In this document: in pieces, positions 35,701-48,840 of the stretch
Layout of the letters: each line of letters starts with the position of its first letter
Position numbering within the stretch: the first letter of the stretch is position 1
Origin: Gossypium raimondii
Taxonomy: Eukaryota > Streptophyta > Magnoliopsida > Malvales > Malvaceae
Direction: 5' to 3'
Assembly: GCF_025698545.1 (NCBI RefSeq)
Contig: NC_068571.1
Coordinates: forward strand, 41,821,733 to 41,885,732
Length of the DNA: 64,000 nucleotides
Notes under the pieces: generated by a model
The model's database searches: none
What the model saw: only the letters and a program-made list of their open reading frames with translations
What the model was told of the DNA's origin: nothing
Program-made: the position numbers and the translations under genes

Positions 35701-38329
35701 TTCCACATTTCATATGACAGCATTCAGTCTTATTATGTTGTATAGTGATATATAAATTCGATATATATTTTTATATTTATAAAGTTGTCATATTCAAATT
35801 GTTGTTTAGTCTTATCATGTATGTGACATTTATCAATATATTTTGGGTACATTGTACTTGTATTTATAAAAACGTGCAAAGTGAGGGGGGAAATGAAAAG
35901 GCAGCTCAGACTTTTCTTCTATGATTGGAAAGGACAGTGCCCCGTTCCTTTTCTACTATTGCTTTTTTTCCAAGTATTTTTTAACGAGATAAGTCAAGAT
36001 CAAATTATTAATTATATTACCAATGATAAGAGATTTTAACACAAAAATCCATTCTTTTATATTACAACTTTAATCATTTGCTTGTTTTAAGTGGTTGGTT
36101 GTTACTATGTTTTATTCTTAATTGTAAGAGGAGCACAAAGATCTAACAGTAACGCACCTGAGTTGATGAACCCTGACCATAAGCCAACACACGAGGTTAA
36201 TTTTTTATTTAATTATTTTCATTTATTCTCTCTCCACTTTTTATAAGTTGTTGTTGTAATTAAATTATGACACACTTGTAATGCAAGTGACAAAAAATCA
36301 TGTAAATATAAAATAAAACAAAATAATGTTAAAAATTATGATGTTTGGGTTCAAATTTCATCATATGTGAGATATTGTTGATTTTATAGAAAAAATCTTG
36401 AAAAGACAAATATATCCTCATAATAATATAACTTTGTAAAAATAATTTTTTAATCATTTCCCAACTAAGTTGATGCCAAAGTAACTCATGACACCAATTC
36501 AAGTCAAAGTAACTCATGATATGGATGAATCACATATTTATTTACAAATATATTTATAAAATTTAATATAAACAACAAATAAGGAATTTGTTGAAATGAT
36601 AAAGTAAACATGTTTAAAACTATAGTGTTTTTGGTTCAAATTTTATAAAAATACTCTCAAAATAATATAATTTACTTAGTAAAAGTGGCATTTTAGTCAT
36701 GAACAAATTAAATTGGTGTCCGGTTGATTCATAACATCAACTCAACATCAATAATAAAAGAAATATAAAAGAAATTGTAAATATCGGTTTTGTTATATAA
36801 CTTTAGGTTATGTGTTGTTTCCAAACTAAGTTGGTACGAGGTTAACTCGTAATACCATCTCAATCACGAGTTTTACAACAATAGAAATTATAATTAAGCA
36901 TTTATTTGAATTGGTTTTACGAATCAATTAGAACCAACTTAATTTGAAAATTATCAAATGACTAAACTTTTAAAATGAAAATATAAATTAGAAGGGTTAT
37001 ATAGGTAATACTAATTGATAAAGTAATACAAAATGTTAATAAATCTAGTAATTAGGTTCTGTTTGTGTTGTGAATGTTAAAATCTTAGAACCTTGAGCAC
37101 ATTAGCTTTGGAGTCATGATTCAATCGGGCACATATTCAATTAAAATTATTAAAAAAGTAAAAATAATTTTTATTATAAGACTATTATATTTTAAAAATA
37201 ATTTTAATCAAATACCTTAAACTAGATGAATAGTTAAATCGTGAAATTTAAGATTTTTGTATGTGGGTTCAAATTTTAGTGTTAATGTTGATTTTATAAT
37301 TTGTTTCTTTACTTACAACATGAGTGTCACATAATCTAATATATATTAATCCACATATGTCAAATTGATAGGTCGAGGTCTTGAGAATTTTGTAATATCA
37401 AGTTCGAGTTTCACTAGTTTATTATGCAGATCGAATTAAAATTTATTCTAATTTAGGTTCCATCATGAGTTAGTCTTGTTTAAATTTAGAAGTATCTCCA
37501 TTACCAACATTATAATAGTTTATTCTAGTTGTAGTTGATTGAATGTTTATTTTGTAATTGTACTTGTAACTAAAATAAAAACAAAATCTAAATAAAAGAT
37601 TGAATGATATATTTTGGTGCAAGTGTGCTTAAACATGTTTCTTTTTCGATTTAAAATTTGGAGGTTATGAGTAGAAGTAAGTATTGTATAAATAAAATAA
37701 AATATTAGAATTGACTAAATAGGAGCAAAATTTTTAATTTTGACAATCAACATTTAAGATAGTTTTTTTTATATAGTTTTAAATACTAACTACATTATTA
37801 ATTAGAGATATTCGAGGGTTAAGTAACTTGTCCAAATTTGAAGGCCTACCCGAATTTTGTGAGGGATTGGGTCAAAATATTACGTCTAAAAAATGAATAT
37901 CATCAAAAAAAAAATAGGTTTTTAAAAAAATGATTTGGGCTCGATCTCAAACATTCAAGGTCGACTCGCTTTCTCAAATTAAGCATTACAAATATGGACA
38001 GGTTTGGACAAAATTTTAGATTCATATCTTGAATCGACCTACAGCAAGTATAAAATTATTAATATCATATTTAAGCCCAACCCGTACCTGACCTAATCTG
38101 ACCCATAAACACTTTAGTTTTAAATTTTCAAAATATTTATTCTGTACTAACAAGCGTACCCTAGCCCAAAATCAACTTAAAAGTGCCCTGGCCTGCTTAA
38201 TCTGGGTGGACCCTAACAAAATCCAGTCCACGAAAAGAATTTTCTAGGTCAAAATTGGTTCTAGTTCAAATTTGCTCAAATTTAGATTTTTTACTATATT
38301 TAATCTCACATAATTTTCTCTTTATTTTT
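35701..38329. other. Intergenic with short dispersed repeats
   Basis: No gene recognised. A repeat at 36530-36740 (TTTAATATAAACAACAAATAAGG, AATAATATAATTTACTT, GTTGATTCATAACATCAACTC) recurs at 50490-50720. Its GTTGAAATGATAAAG and GGTTCAAATTT pieces, about 40 bp apart, faintly resemble the A and B boxes of a tRNA-derived SINE. Confidence 0.45.
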
Positions 38330-38933
38330 AGGGTAAACTCACCAATTATTGGTAAAATTTTTTATTACTTAATTATGAAAAATTATAAAATGGTCGTTTA
38401 ATTATTTAATTTGATTTTTTTGTCTCCAATCGTTAAATGATTAACGAGAAAATGACGTGACAATATTTAAATTTAGAATAATAACAATTTTAACTCTCAA
38501 CATTTATACATTGTACAATTTGATCTTTTTTGTAGTTTTGGTTTTTCTATGACCCTTTCAACTAAAAAGCTAAAAAATATTAGCTAAATTTGATTGAAAA
38601 TATACTAAAATGGAAAACCCAAAATTCAAAGATAATAATTTTCATCTTTTCTCATTCTTTTAAAATTAACCTTCAATGTTACAAAAAAATATAAAAAGAA
38701 AAACCAAATTACACAATGTGTATGGTTAAATTTTTAGAATTAATACTAAATTGACACAATGTATAAATGTTGAGGGTTAGAGTTACTATTATACTAATAT
38801 TAAAAGTGACAAATTATCTTCCCTTACTAATTTAAAAGCGGTGTCCAAAAATGAAAAAAATCGAATAGTTGGATGAGCAAAAAAATTACTAATAGTTGAG
38901 TGACTACCAGTATAATTTACCCTTACTTTTATA
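38330..38933. mobile_element. Mutator-like MITE, about 600 bp
   Basis: The left end AGGGTAAACTCACCAATTAT and the right end (reverse complement AGGGTAAATTATACTGGTAG) pair, and internal motifs TAACTCTCAACATTTATACATTG and its complement at 38755-38790 also pair. No ORF. The target duplication is unclear. Confidence 0.7.
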
Positions 38934-39307
38934 GTGTCACTAATTAATGCGAATATCTAATGTAATTAACAAAATTTGTTCATGGACCGAACGAACCACT
39001 CATCTTTTAGCTTGAAATAAGCTTAAATAAGGATTTTTTTTCCTTGGGTCAGCCCAAATTTTGTTAAAGGATCTTTATACTTATTGAAAATTTCGTTCCA
39101 ACTTTATTTTTGTTCTTAAGAGAAAACAAAAGGATTGAATCATCTCAAATTAAAGTATAAAGATTAAATTTAAATTTTAACTATAGTATAAGGACCAAAA
39201 CTATAACTTGACCGAATTTCTAAATTCTAAATTTTGCGACGTCAATTTTAAGTTCTCGATAAATAAGGAACGAATTCGGTTCTTCTCTTAGAAACAAGAA
39301 AACAAAA
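38934..39307 (+). promoter_or_regulatory. Upstream region of cyclin C
   Basis: About 370 bp between the MITE and the start codon. It includes the 5' UTR; I see no clear TATA box, as is usual for housekeeping genes. Confidence 0.35.
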
Positions 39308-42300
39308 ATGGCGGCCAATTTCTGGACTTCTTCTCACTTGTAACAACCGAATTAAACTGTTTTCTTTTTTCATTGATTTTGCAATACATCATTTGGTTTT
39401 TTATAGTTTCAAATTTGTGGGGTTTTCTTTTTCATCATTTGATTTAATTTTTGTTTGTGCAGCGAGCAGCTTTTGGACCCGGAAGAAGTGGATGTGGTTC
39501 ATCAGCTAGATAAAGATAAAGGCTTAACTCTCGAGGAATTTAAGCTCATTAAGATGCATATGACGAATTGTGTGTTCCCTTTTCTCTGCTAATCCCCTCT
39601 TTCTTTTATGGGTTCTGTTTGACATTATCTTTCTACTTGATTTTGTAAATTTTGTGAAATTTGAATTTTTTTCTTGGGAGGGGGTATAAGCTAAGAAATT
39701 TATTAATCTGGGTTTTGGTTTTTGTTTGTTTTGATTTAATCTTTTAATTCTAGCTTTAATGTTTGTTTTTCACCATGGAATTGTTTAAAAAATCTCAGAA
39801 TTTTTTTTCCTGTACTAAAAACAATTACTTTGTGGCTTTTGTGTGTGTGTGTAATTAGAACTTAGAATTATAGAAGGAAATTGGTGGTGTTTTAGAAAGC
39901 TATTTGCAATGCAAATATGTGCATTCCCTAATTTGAAATTGAACTAATAGCTTTGTTCCATATAACTTCCTCTTTAAAGTTAGTGATTTTGTGCATTTCT
40001 CTTTTTTTGGAACTTTCTTAGGTATATTGAAACTGGCTCAGTCTGTTAAAGTGAGGCAAAGGTTTGATCTTGTCCTTCGGTTTTTAAGAAATACCTTTCT
40101 GTTTACTAATGCTGTGACCTTTTCGTTCAGTGATGGCATTGATTACTTTTTATCTTTACGTTTATATTATGCATGCTATAGTTTCTTATGCTGGCAATGT
40201 CTAATTGTAGCATTTATCAGTGAATCTGAACTAGTTCAATTGCTGATGATGCGACTAACATTCAGTTGATATAATTTTCTATATCGTAGCTGTCTTGTTG
40301 TGCTACCCAAAACTGATTTTAGCTGATAATTACCCACATTCACATTTATAGACGCTCATTTTCAAATCTCATATACAGGTTTATCAAATTAATCTGTACT
40401 TAAAACACTTTGGCTGCTATAACTATATCATCCGTAACGTAATGGCTTCCTTCTGAGAAAAGTTTGTTTCAAATTCTCTGTGGGAATTATAGCGAGTAAT
40501 TACCAGAAGTTGGCTAACATGATATCATGCTTGAACAAGGTTAATTTCTTTCTTTGTGAGACCCTTTTTTCCTGGAAAATCAGTGAATTTTATTATGTGT
40601 CTTTGCAGAATGATATTTTAATATAACTTCTTGTCATTAGAAACTTGATTCACAAAAAAATTCCTTTTCAGGGTTGTAGCAACTGCAGTTACGTATATGA
40701 GACGCGTCTATACCAGGTATTTTGCCTAGTTTAGTAATGGTGATGTATAATGTTGTGTTAGTCATTGATGACAAGCAGCTCATAACCTATCGTCTCTTTT
40801 ACTTTCATTGGTTTCTCTCTCTCTCTCTCTCTCTCTAGCTATGAATTTCTTGTGATATTTCAACTACGATATCCCAACTTTTTAAATTTATCCGGTTTTC
40901 TTTAACAATGTCAATCCTTAAGCTAGAGATGAATCATAATTTGAGGGGGGGGGGAGTGCAATTTTATCATTATACTAATATAAAATTTCATAAAATTTCA
41001 AGGGGCTAAATGGCAAATCTATCATTTTGGGGTTCCCCTGCTGATTTGCTTCTCCTTCACTTAAGACAATTCTTATAGTAGATGTTTATGATTAACCACC
41101 CATGCAAAGTTCGGCATGCGGCTCATGTTTTTTTGTCCCACCTAGAATCATGAATTACATGGTATAGAGATGCATTGTATCGATAGCTTGTCTAGTACAA
41201 ACATAGCTTGCTAGATTCGGATCTGTAGAAGCTTCCGTTTTCCTTTATATAGTGTGTTACGAATCACTAACCATAGTTTTTCATTTTTCTTTCAGAAAGA
41301 GCATGAGTGAATATGATCCACGTCTCATTGCTCCTACTTGCTTATATTTAGCATCCAAGGCGGAAGAAAGCACCGTGCAGGCTAGACTTCTTGTGTTTTA
41401 CATCAAAAAATTAAGTAATCACTTAATCACTAAGTTGGTTGATCAATCTTTTGAGCTCCCTACAAATTCGGTTGTTTACTCCAATCCTGCCATTTTTTCT
41501 TTGCAGATTCTGATGAAAAGTATAGATATGAAATCAAAGAAATACTTGAAATGGAAATGAAGATTTTAGAAGCACTTAACTATTATTTAGTTGTATTTCA
41601 TCCTTATCGCACGTTAGCTCAGTAAGTTTATTTTATCTTATTTGCCATAATCTTTATGTGTCCATAGTTATATTTTACTTTGCACCATTGCTGTTTTGCA
41701 TGGTTAACAATCTACGATTGGGATTAGAAAGGAATATGGCACAATGATGAAACCATAAGTTTTTCCTTAATAAGTTCAGTCTATACCTATTTACTTGGAC
41801 TCAGTTGTGAGTGTCAAATACGTGTATCTGGCACATGTATGGTTAGACTTTTCTAAGGTTTTCTATGTATTTGGGGAATCTTTGGAGGCGATATCCTCGT
41901 ATCCATTTGTCAGACACAGGTACTTGAAAAAAATGAAGAGTCTGAACAATATAGGTTTATATACCGGAGATAGGATCCTGTGAAGTAATTGATCTATTCT
42001 TCATGTTAAGCTCTATCTTTTTTCTTGTTACCCACTTTTTTTTCTATTGTTGTTTTAAATCTTTTTTCAGTCCCTAGTGACATAATTGCATTCATGTTTT
42101 ATATTTTGATAAATTTACTCTCTAGAATTCGGTTAGCATTTAGTAAATACTTTTTTATACTATACAGGTCCACCAACTTATAGCTGATACACAGCTTTAA
42201 TATAACCTTTTGCAATATGAAATTCTTTGGAACTAAGCTGCTTTAAGTTTAAAATGACCCGGCATTCTTCTTTCGGCTCATTGGCATTGTTTATTTTGAC

Positions 42301-43363
42301 ATGTCTGAATAGCATTTTGCGTCTATCATCTTGGCAGGTTGTTGCAGGATGCTGGCATAAATGATATGAGTATGACTCAATTATCTTGGTAAGTGTCAAA
42401 ACTCCATTTTGCATTTGGCATTGCCAATGCTACGCACGTTCCATGATAGACAATACATAAACACAAATACAGAAGTAGACATCACACGAATAAGGATAAA
42501 AGATAAGGACTTGCAATGGTTTGATAGCAACTTATATCTAACATGGAACAGATGGAACTTTGCCTGATTCGAGACTCTGTTCAGTACGATTATTTTTATT
42601 ATTGAGATTAAGGATCATGTTAGTGCCATAGCGCATGCAGATCAAACAGATGGGATTCTGATCATGTTATATTGTGGTTACTGTTGAATTGCACTTGATG
42701 CTGGTCACTTCAGTGTTTCTAGATTGAGAAACCGAAAATTGAAGTCGGTTGAGGTAGAAATTAAGCAAAGTTTGTATTCAAGAAAACCGTTTTATCTGAA
42801 CTGAAATAAACCTAAGTTGTCGATGGAGATTTCAGAGTACTTTATTATCCCTCGTATAACATATGTAGTTGGTTTCTTGCATGTAAAGGTAAGTAACATT
42901 GAGACCAGACAGCAGCTGCACCAATGAGCACGTAGTCTTTCGTGATCAACAGTTGGTCTAAATTTGTCTTGGTCTTGACTGTACTAAAAACATGTTTCTG
43001 TTTTCTTGTAACACAGGGGACTCGTAAACGACACATACAAGATGGACCTTATTCTTATACATCCACCATATTTGATTGCCTTAGCTTGCATGTACATTGC
43101 TAGTGTACACAGAGAGAAAGATATCACCACTTGGTTTGAAGAGCTTCATGTCGATATGAATGTGGTGCGTTACAGTTTCTTTCGTTACAAGAAAACAACT
43201 AAATCCATATGTAATATAAAAAAGTGTCCATTTCTAACTTCATTTCATCGAAAACTTGCAGGTGAAGAACATCTCCATGGAGATTTTAGATTTCTACGAA
43301 AACTACAAAATTTCAGATGAACGAATCAATGCTGCTTTCAGCAAACTCGATTTTAAGCCTTAG
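39308..43363 (+). CDS. CYCC1: Cyclin C (Mediator kinase module), nine exons, intact
   Basis: Exons 39308-39339, 39463-39569, 40022-40061, 40672-40716, 41296-41414, 41507-41621, 42338-42388, 43017-43164 and 43262-43363 join in frame with GT-AG introns into 252 residues, the normal length for plant cyclin C. The protein begins MAANFWTSSHF and carries the cyclin box (KVRQRVVATAVTYMRRVYTR, then SEYDPRLIAPTCLYLASKAE, residues about 56-105) and the second cyclin fold (LILIHPPYLIALACMYIASV). Cyclin C pairs with CDK8 in the Mediator kinase module in the nucleus, regulating RNA polymerase II transcription. Two residues after MTN (Cys-Ile-Leu) differ from the more usual Tyr-Ile-Ala. Intron 4 holds a (TC)n run and a G-run. 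The gene is convergent with the small gene at 43768-44634. Confidence 0.95.
40814..40836 (+). repeat. (TC)n microsatellite in cyclin C intron 4
   Basis: About 11 TC units followed directly by AG, so it looks like an ideal polypyrimidine tract plus acceptor 460 bp upstream of the real exon 5. Confidence 0.9.
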
Positions 43364-43767
43364 ATGGTTGAAGACAAATACCTAACACCAGTGCGATGCA
43401 TGACTGTAATCTATTATCGCCATGTCGGTTGACTGTATATTAAGAAAGAAGTGAAAGCATGGAGATCTCTGGTTTGATTTAACCTATACCTGTATGATAT
43501 TACAATGGTACTATTAAAAGCATGAAGAAAGATTATTAGAGTGAATGTCTAAGTACTCAATTGAGATTTTCTTTTAGTATATAATTCAAATATTTGATCT
43601 AAGCTTTGTAAATTGATCCAAACCCAAATTGGTCTAAACAAGAAAGAACTCAAACCTGAAAACATTATAATCTAAAACTAACTCGGACTAACTTCGACCC
43701 GCGATATGTCTATATTTGAGTGTCAAACGAGGTGATAGAGTCAAGAATCTTTCATCATTCCCAGAAT

Positions 43768-44634
43768 TTAATTTTTCTGTTTCTTCTTAGCCTGCTTCTT
43801 CTCTGTATCCACGCAAAAATACACATGATGATCATAAACTAAGATTAGAAATAACATAATATCAGATGAAAAATGAAGAAAAAAAATTGTTACCCAATTT
43901 TCTTTTTGCTTCGGATTTTGCAAAAAACTCCCTCCATTCATCTGTTAGAACAAAAATGGGCTCATCTTCCTCATCATCCTCTTCTTCTACCTGTTGTAGT
44001 TGTTCATACTCTTGCTCTTGCAACGCCCTAATTAATAACCCAAAACAAAGAAAAACAAAACCCAGATGAGAGATTCTTTACTTAATTAAAGAAAACAATG
44101 GTGTGGGATTGAGAAAATATGGTAAAAACTTCAACGTATTCAGGGTCAACATTATCTTTTAGCACCCGAATTTTCAATTCAAAATTTCATTAACTAAGCT
44201 TTGTGATGAAAACCTATGTCATAAATTTGAAAAGCGAATACAGAAATGGGTTAATCGAAGGCTGTTTTCTTTTTTTTCTTTTTAATTTTGCCATAATTAA
44301 AAGAAGACTGAGAGTTGGAGAAACTTACGGATTGCCAGAATGGTGGGTTTCGTTTGGCGCGGTTGTAGACACAAGAGGAGCTAAAGTAGGGATTACGTGA
44401 GAATGGTGAGTAATGAGGTGGTGATGGTGGTGGTGGTGGTGGTGGTGGAGAGGGCAGCTTATTGTATAGTGGTGGTGATGGTGGAGAGGGCAGCTTTTTG
44501 TATGATGGTGGTTGTGGTGGGCAGGGCAGAGGATTGTATGGTGGTGATGCGGATAGAGGATCATCGGACGGTGTTGGTGCGAAACAGGGCATCCAGGCGA
44601 AGGTTCCATGGTTCCTATCCTTTCTTTTGACCAC
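43768..44634 (-). CDS. Small conserved proline-rich / acidic / lysine-tail protein, three exons
   Basis: Exon 1 is 44634-44329 (102 codons, donor GTAAGT). Exon 2 is 44027-43894 after a strong pyrimidine-rich acceptor. Exon 3 is 43802-43768, ending TAA. Exon 1 encodes MVKRKDRNHGTFAWMPCFAP, a Pro/Ser/Tyr-rich repeat tract and a NRAKRNPPFWQS end. Exon 2 encodes a Gln/Glu-rich acidic stretch and EDEPIFVLTDEWREFFAKSE. Exon 3 adds a Lys-rich tail (KKQAKKKQKN) that could be a nuclear signal. I recognise the EWREFFAKSEAKR end as conserved in plants but know no function. With the obvious acceptor the exon 1/exon 2 junction is out of phase by one base. An in-phase alternative is CAACAG|GTAGAAG at about 43991. 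It may be functional by that route or slightly broken. Confidence 0.7.
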
Positions 44635-44639
44635 CTCTA

Positions 44640-46981
44640 GGGTTTATAAGAGTACTAAGTAAAAACAAACCAGAGTAGACCGATCTGCAATTGGTTAAAT
44701 TAAAAATCAGTTGAATCAAATTTTTAAATTTTTAATAATTTATTAATCTTAAACGGATGAACTAATGACTTGATTAGTTTGACCACCGGTCCAATTAAAA
44801 AATATTGGTAAAATTTGAACCAAATGCTTATTATGGTGTTACTTTTAAAATTACTATTATATGTACTAAAAATTTTATCATACATGTAAGCGTATGAAAA
44901 CTATGTATTTAAAATCTGAGGCTACTTTAAAAATAAGATACAATAAATAATTAAACATATAATTTGAAACTAATTAATAACAACGCATTAAAATGTATGA
45001 TGTTAAAATGAACTAAATCCACTACAACTGTTTATCATGATGTTGTTATTAATCTTGATTTAATGTCACGACTCAATCAATAATATTATCAATATATGTA
45101 GTTAATCGAGGTAATAAAATAAGCATAATATAATAAAATGTAAATATTTAAAATAATTTTTAGTTTAATGATAAAATTAATATTTTATTGATGTAATACC
45201 TCGAGTTCAAATTTCAACACGTTTTAATTTTTATTGATTTTTTAAAAATAAAAGACTAAAATAATCTCAAATAATATCACTTAATTTTAATTACGATAAA
45301 ACATTTTCATAATTTTTCTAGATGAGTTATTGCTTGATTGGCTCATAACACCAACCTAAACCAATGACTTAATTAATATAAATATATTTAGTCTATATAT
45401 TAAATATATAGGATAAAATCATAAATATATTAATTATTTATATACTATTTATATTATACATACTAAAAATTATATATATTTAAATTATGTTAACGAATAA
45501 ATTATAAAAGATAATTATGTGGTGCATTAATAAAAAAACTATCATGCACACCAACAAATGGTTGTAAGGAGTGGAAAGTTACACTTTAAATATTTGAACT
45601 AAGCTTGAATTTTAGAGTCATCACCGTGGAGAGGGCTTTAAATGTTGCCCTTAGCTTGAACAAGATTGGTCTCAAATTATAAAATAGATGAAGACAAATG
45701 TGGTTATATATAATAATAATAAAAAATCATGTGCAAGGTTTTCAAAACTAGACCTGTAATCGAATAAATCAGGTCATCGGTTATCCTAATTTGATTAATT
45801 AAATAATAAATAAAATTCGATTCAACCGATTTTTAACCAATTCAACTGGTCTGTACTAATTCCTAGGACAATCGATCTAATGATCAGTACCCAATCAATT
45901 TTCGATCTAACCAATCTAATTGATCGGTTTGATCTGGTTCAAGAAACCATAGCAATATGTCTTTAATTGATATTTCTAAAAAAATTAGAAACTAAACAAA
46001 GAAATATTCATTTCTTAATTCCATTTGTAAAAAAAAAAAAAAAACAGTATCAATAATAATTCAATTATAAATATAATTTTACAATATTAAATTAAAAAAG
46101 GTAAAATGAAGATTTAATTGCGATAATACGCTTTGAACACTAAAATTTAAAATATTACGTTTTCTTATATTTTGATGATTAAATTATTAATAATATAATG
46201 ATTAACATAACAAATTATATCATATTTTAATTGAAAATTTTAAATTAAATTACACAGGACTTAAAATTTTCTTTTCAAATAACACTTAAAATTTTAATTG
46301 GCTATCATCGCTTTGTATTGTAGAGTCTGATTTTTTTTCTTTTGAATTTTGTTATCACTCAATCTTGGAATGTGTTACAATTGATTTCTTCTTCTAATCA
46401 TGTTTCAAACTTGTAACTTAATCACAGTTTATTTTATACTTTATTTTTAGGAATTTAATACTTTTAGTTTTTAGATTTTAAAATTTAGTTTTAATTGTTA
46501 AAATCGTTATTTTTTGATAAATTTGTTGCTGGGACATTTTAAAATAAAAAATACTCTTAGTAGAAATGTAACTAAAAATCGACATTATAATTAACTTAAA
46601 TTTAACAAAATAAATTTAATAAGGTTAACAATTAAATCTGAATTTTATGAAATATCTGTAAAAAACTAAATTTCTAAAATAAAAATACAAAAATAAATTT
46701 CAAATTTATGAAAAATACAAAAATTTACAAAATATTTTAACCGTTCATAAATCTCAAAGATTTACAGAAAAAGATATTAACATTATGTGGTCTTCTTTCC
46801 AAAAAAAAGGTGTGATTAGATGTGCGCCCAAATATTATTTCCAACGTGGGATTAATGCACCCAATATTTCACATTACAATCATAGCCAATACGAAAATTT
46901 CGCACCAACATCCATACATTTCAATATCGAAACACGATTGACTCTCAATAACATGAACTCCAAGGATAATTGTTCAATGTT
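44640..46981. other. Intergenic with dispersed repeats
   Basis: No gene recognised. 44680-44810 and 45745-45960 belong to the dispersed repeat rich in GGTTCAA, AACCGAT and GATCGGTT that recurs at 58720 and 59500. A run of 17 A lies at 46028-46044. Confidence 0.45.
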
Positions 46982-48840
46982 TTAACCGGTGATAACTTTA
47001 AGTATCAAGTAACATTCATAAAACTGAAGGCTCCACAATAATCTTACCAGTGGCATGACCATCACTGATCTTAGCCCATGCTTCTTCAGCCTTAACGGAT
47101 GCTTCGAATCGATTACCTTCCCGTTTGTACTCAAATTAGGCTCAAATGTAGACCCAGGAATGTCCATCTCACAATGGATTACGACATCGTATTTACGAGC
47201 CACCCCATCGGGAGTTTTGTAGTCAAGAACCTCATCTGCTCCGAGGCTCTTGACTAAATCCAAATTATGAGCACCACAAGTGGCTGTCACATGTGTGTTT
47301 CCAAGCTTTGCTAGTTGAACTGCATATTGACCTACACCACCTGAAGCAGTAGTAATCAAGAGGTTTACATGCCGGCCAGTTCCGTCGAGCTTGACCCTGG
47401 CTGACTCAGTAACTGACTGGAGAGCTGCGAGACCGGCAACGGGCAAACTTGCACCTTCGGCTGCTGATACTTCCGGTGGCCTTAAAACTATCAAGTTGTC
47501 CTTAGCCACAGCATATTCAGCTAGTCCGCCTCCAGTCTATGATTGCAAATATAATCATAAGATAGCCATAGCAAAAGGAAGAAGAACAAGAGTGAACACT
47601 TACAGGATGATTAAGCATAGCATCAACTTTGTCCCCGGTTTTGTAATTTGTGACTCTCGGTCCGACCTTTATGACTTCTCCGGCTACATCAGTAGCTGCA
47701 CAAGAAGAAATGAACATATTATACTTTAGCCAATGATTAGAAAGGGGCAATCCCAATATCAACAAAGAAAACTGCATTACTTACTAATGATTTAAAGTTA
47801 GATTCTTTTAATATTACTGGTATATATTGCTAGCCAACTTTTCTTTTGAGATAGCAATCTTTAATGTATGCCATAAAATTACGTTGTGAAATTTTAAAAG
47901 AATCGAATATCATGGTAAAAGCCTTATTTATAAGTCATTATATTTTATTAGACTAATACAGAGGGTGAATCTGCATACATGAAACTTAGTTCCAAAAAGT
48001 CGATGTATTTTAAATTGGTAGTTTTCTCCCTACATGTTGTATGTTGTGCCAAGTCTAAATTCCTTGAATCATTAAGTATTTTTAAACTAATTTTGGCTAA
48101 ATCAAATTCCCCTTTTACTCAACTTACCTTTGTTATTTTTAATTAGTAGAAATCTTTCGTAATATAAATCTATCCATCTCCACTTCTCCTCTCACTCGTC
48201 CTCTCCATCCGCCTAGATTCATTGAATCATTTTTAAATTATTCTTGGTTAAATCAAATCCACTGTTTACTCCACCTACTTTTTGCCATTTTTAGCCGGTT
48301 GAAGTCCTATAATATCCTAGTTCGTTTTCATAATATACGCACCTTAAAAATTCTATCATCCCTCTCGCACTCGTTCTTTTCATTCTTTTGAGATTGTTGA
48401 GTATTTTTCTATTGTGATCTATACTCTCGTTTTATGATGGAAAAACTTGCTAAATTCCAGAATACGCGATACACAGTAAAAAATCAAACTATTTAACTTA
48501 TATTTATGATTTATGAATTTGGTGCAATATTTACTAACAAAGATAACCTCAACCAGTATATTGTTTTGTTGGTTAATAAACAAGAGGGATTATCCTCAAA
48601 TGGACAAACTCCGTCGTTTGAACAATAACCTTGGTTAACCGAAGAAAAAGAGTCTCGAGAATATTTCAAGACCAAAAAGATGAAAAGAGTAAAATATATA
48701 TAAAGTAGCAGGTATGTAGGGGAAATATTTTGGTGAAAATGGGCACCATATCCCTTTCTCTATTGGATTTAGACTAATTGCCTCCAATTTAACCAAAACT
48801 TCACCTTGATTTGGAGTTGGGATTGGTAGCAGCCATTATG
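46982..48840 (-). pseudogene. Quinone oxidoreductase-like pseudogene (array copy 1)
   Basis: The same exon plan as its neighbours is visible: exon 4-like 47537-46982, exon 3-like 47695-47604 (intact splice signals), and a decayed exon 2 at about 48835-48711. Compared with the copy at 62847, exon 4 lacks 6 codons before RKYD (about 47200) and about 52 codons between GKVID and SKHPL (about 47130-47105). The deletion ends fall on two VID-encoding repeats. A further 4-nt loss after KHPL shifts the frame and replaces the conserved C-terminus. Exon 2 has a further gap and no exon 1 was found. The remaining nucleotide-binding motif (TASGGVG) is intact, but the protein cannot fold normally. Confidence 0.88.
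48060..48390. repeat. ~165-bp tandem duplication in pseudogene intron
   Basis: Copies at about 48060-48225 and 48226-48390 share TTGAATCATT, TTTTAAA, GGCTAAATCAAAT / GGTTAAATCAAAT, TTTTACTC and CTCTCACTCGT-like landmarks in the same order. Confidence 0.6.

Noticed and set aside
36530-36740. tRNA gene or SINE
   Set aside because: Only weak A/B-box-like pieces, no cloverleaf and no clear ends; kept as an unnamed repeat.
44325-44662. His-rich, Val-rich and Gly-rich ORFs overlapping exon 1 of the small gene
   Set aside because: Other-frame shadows of the proline-rich repeat; only the minus frame starting at 44634 has proper splice sites and conserved ends.
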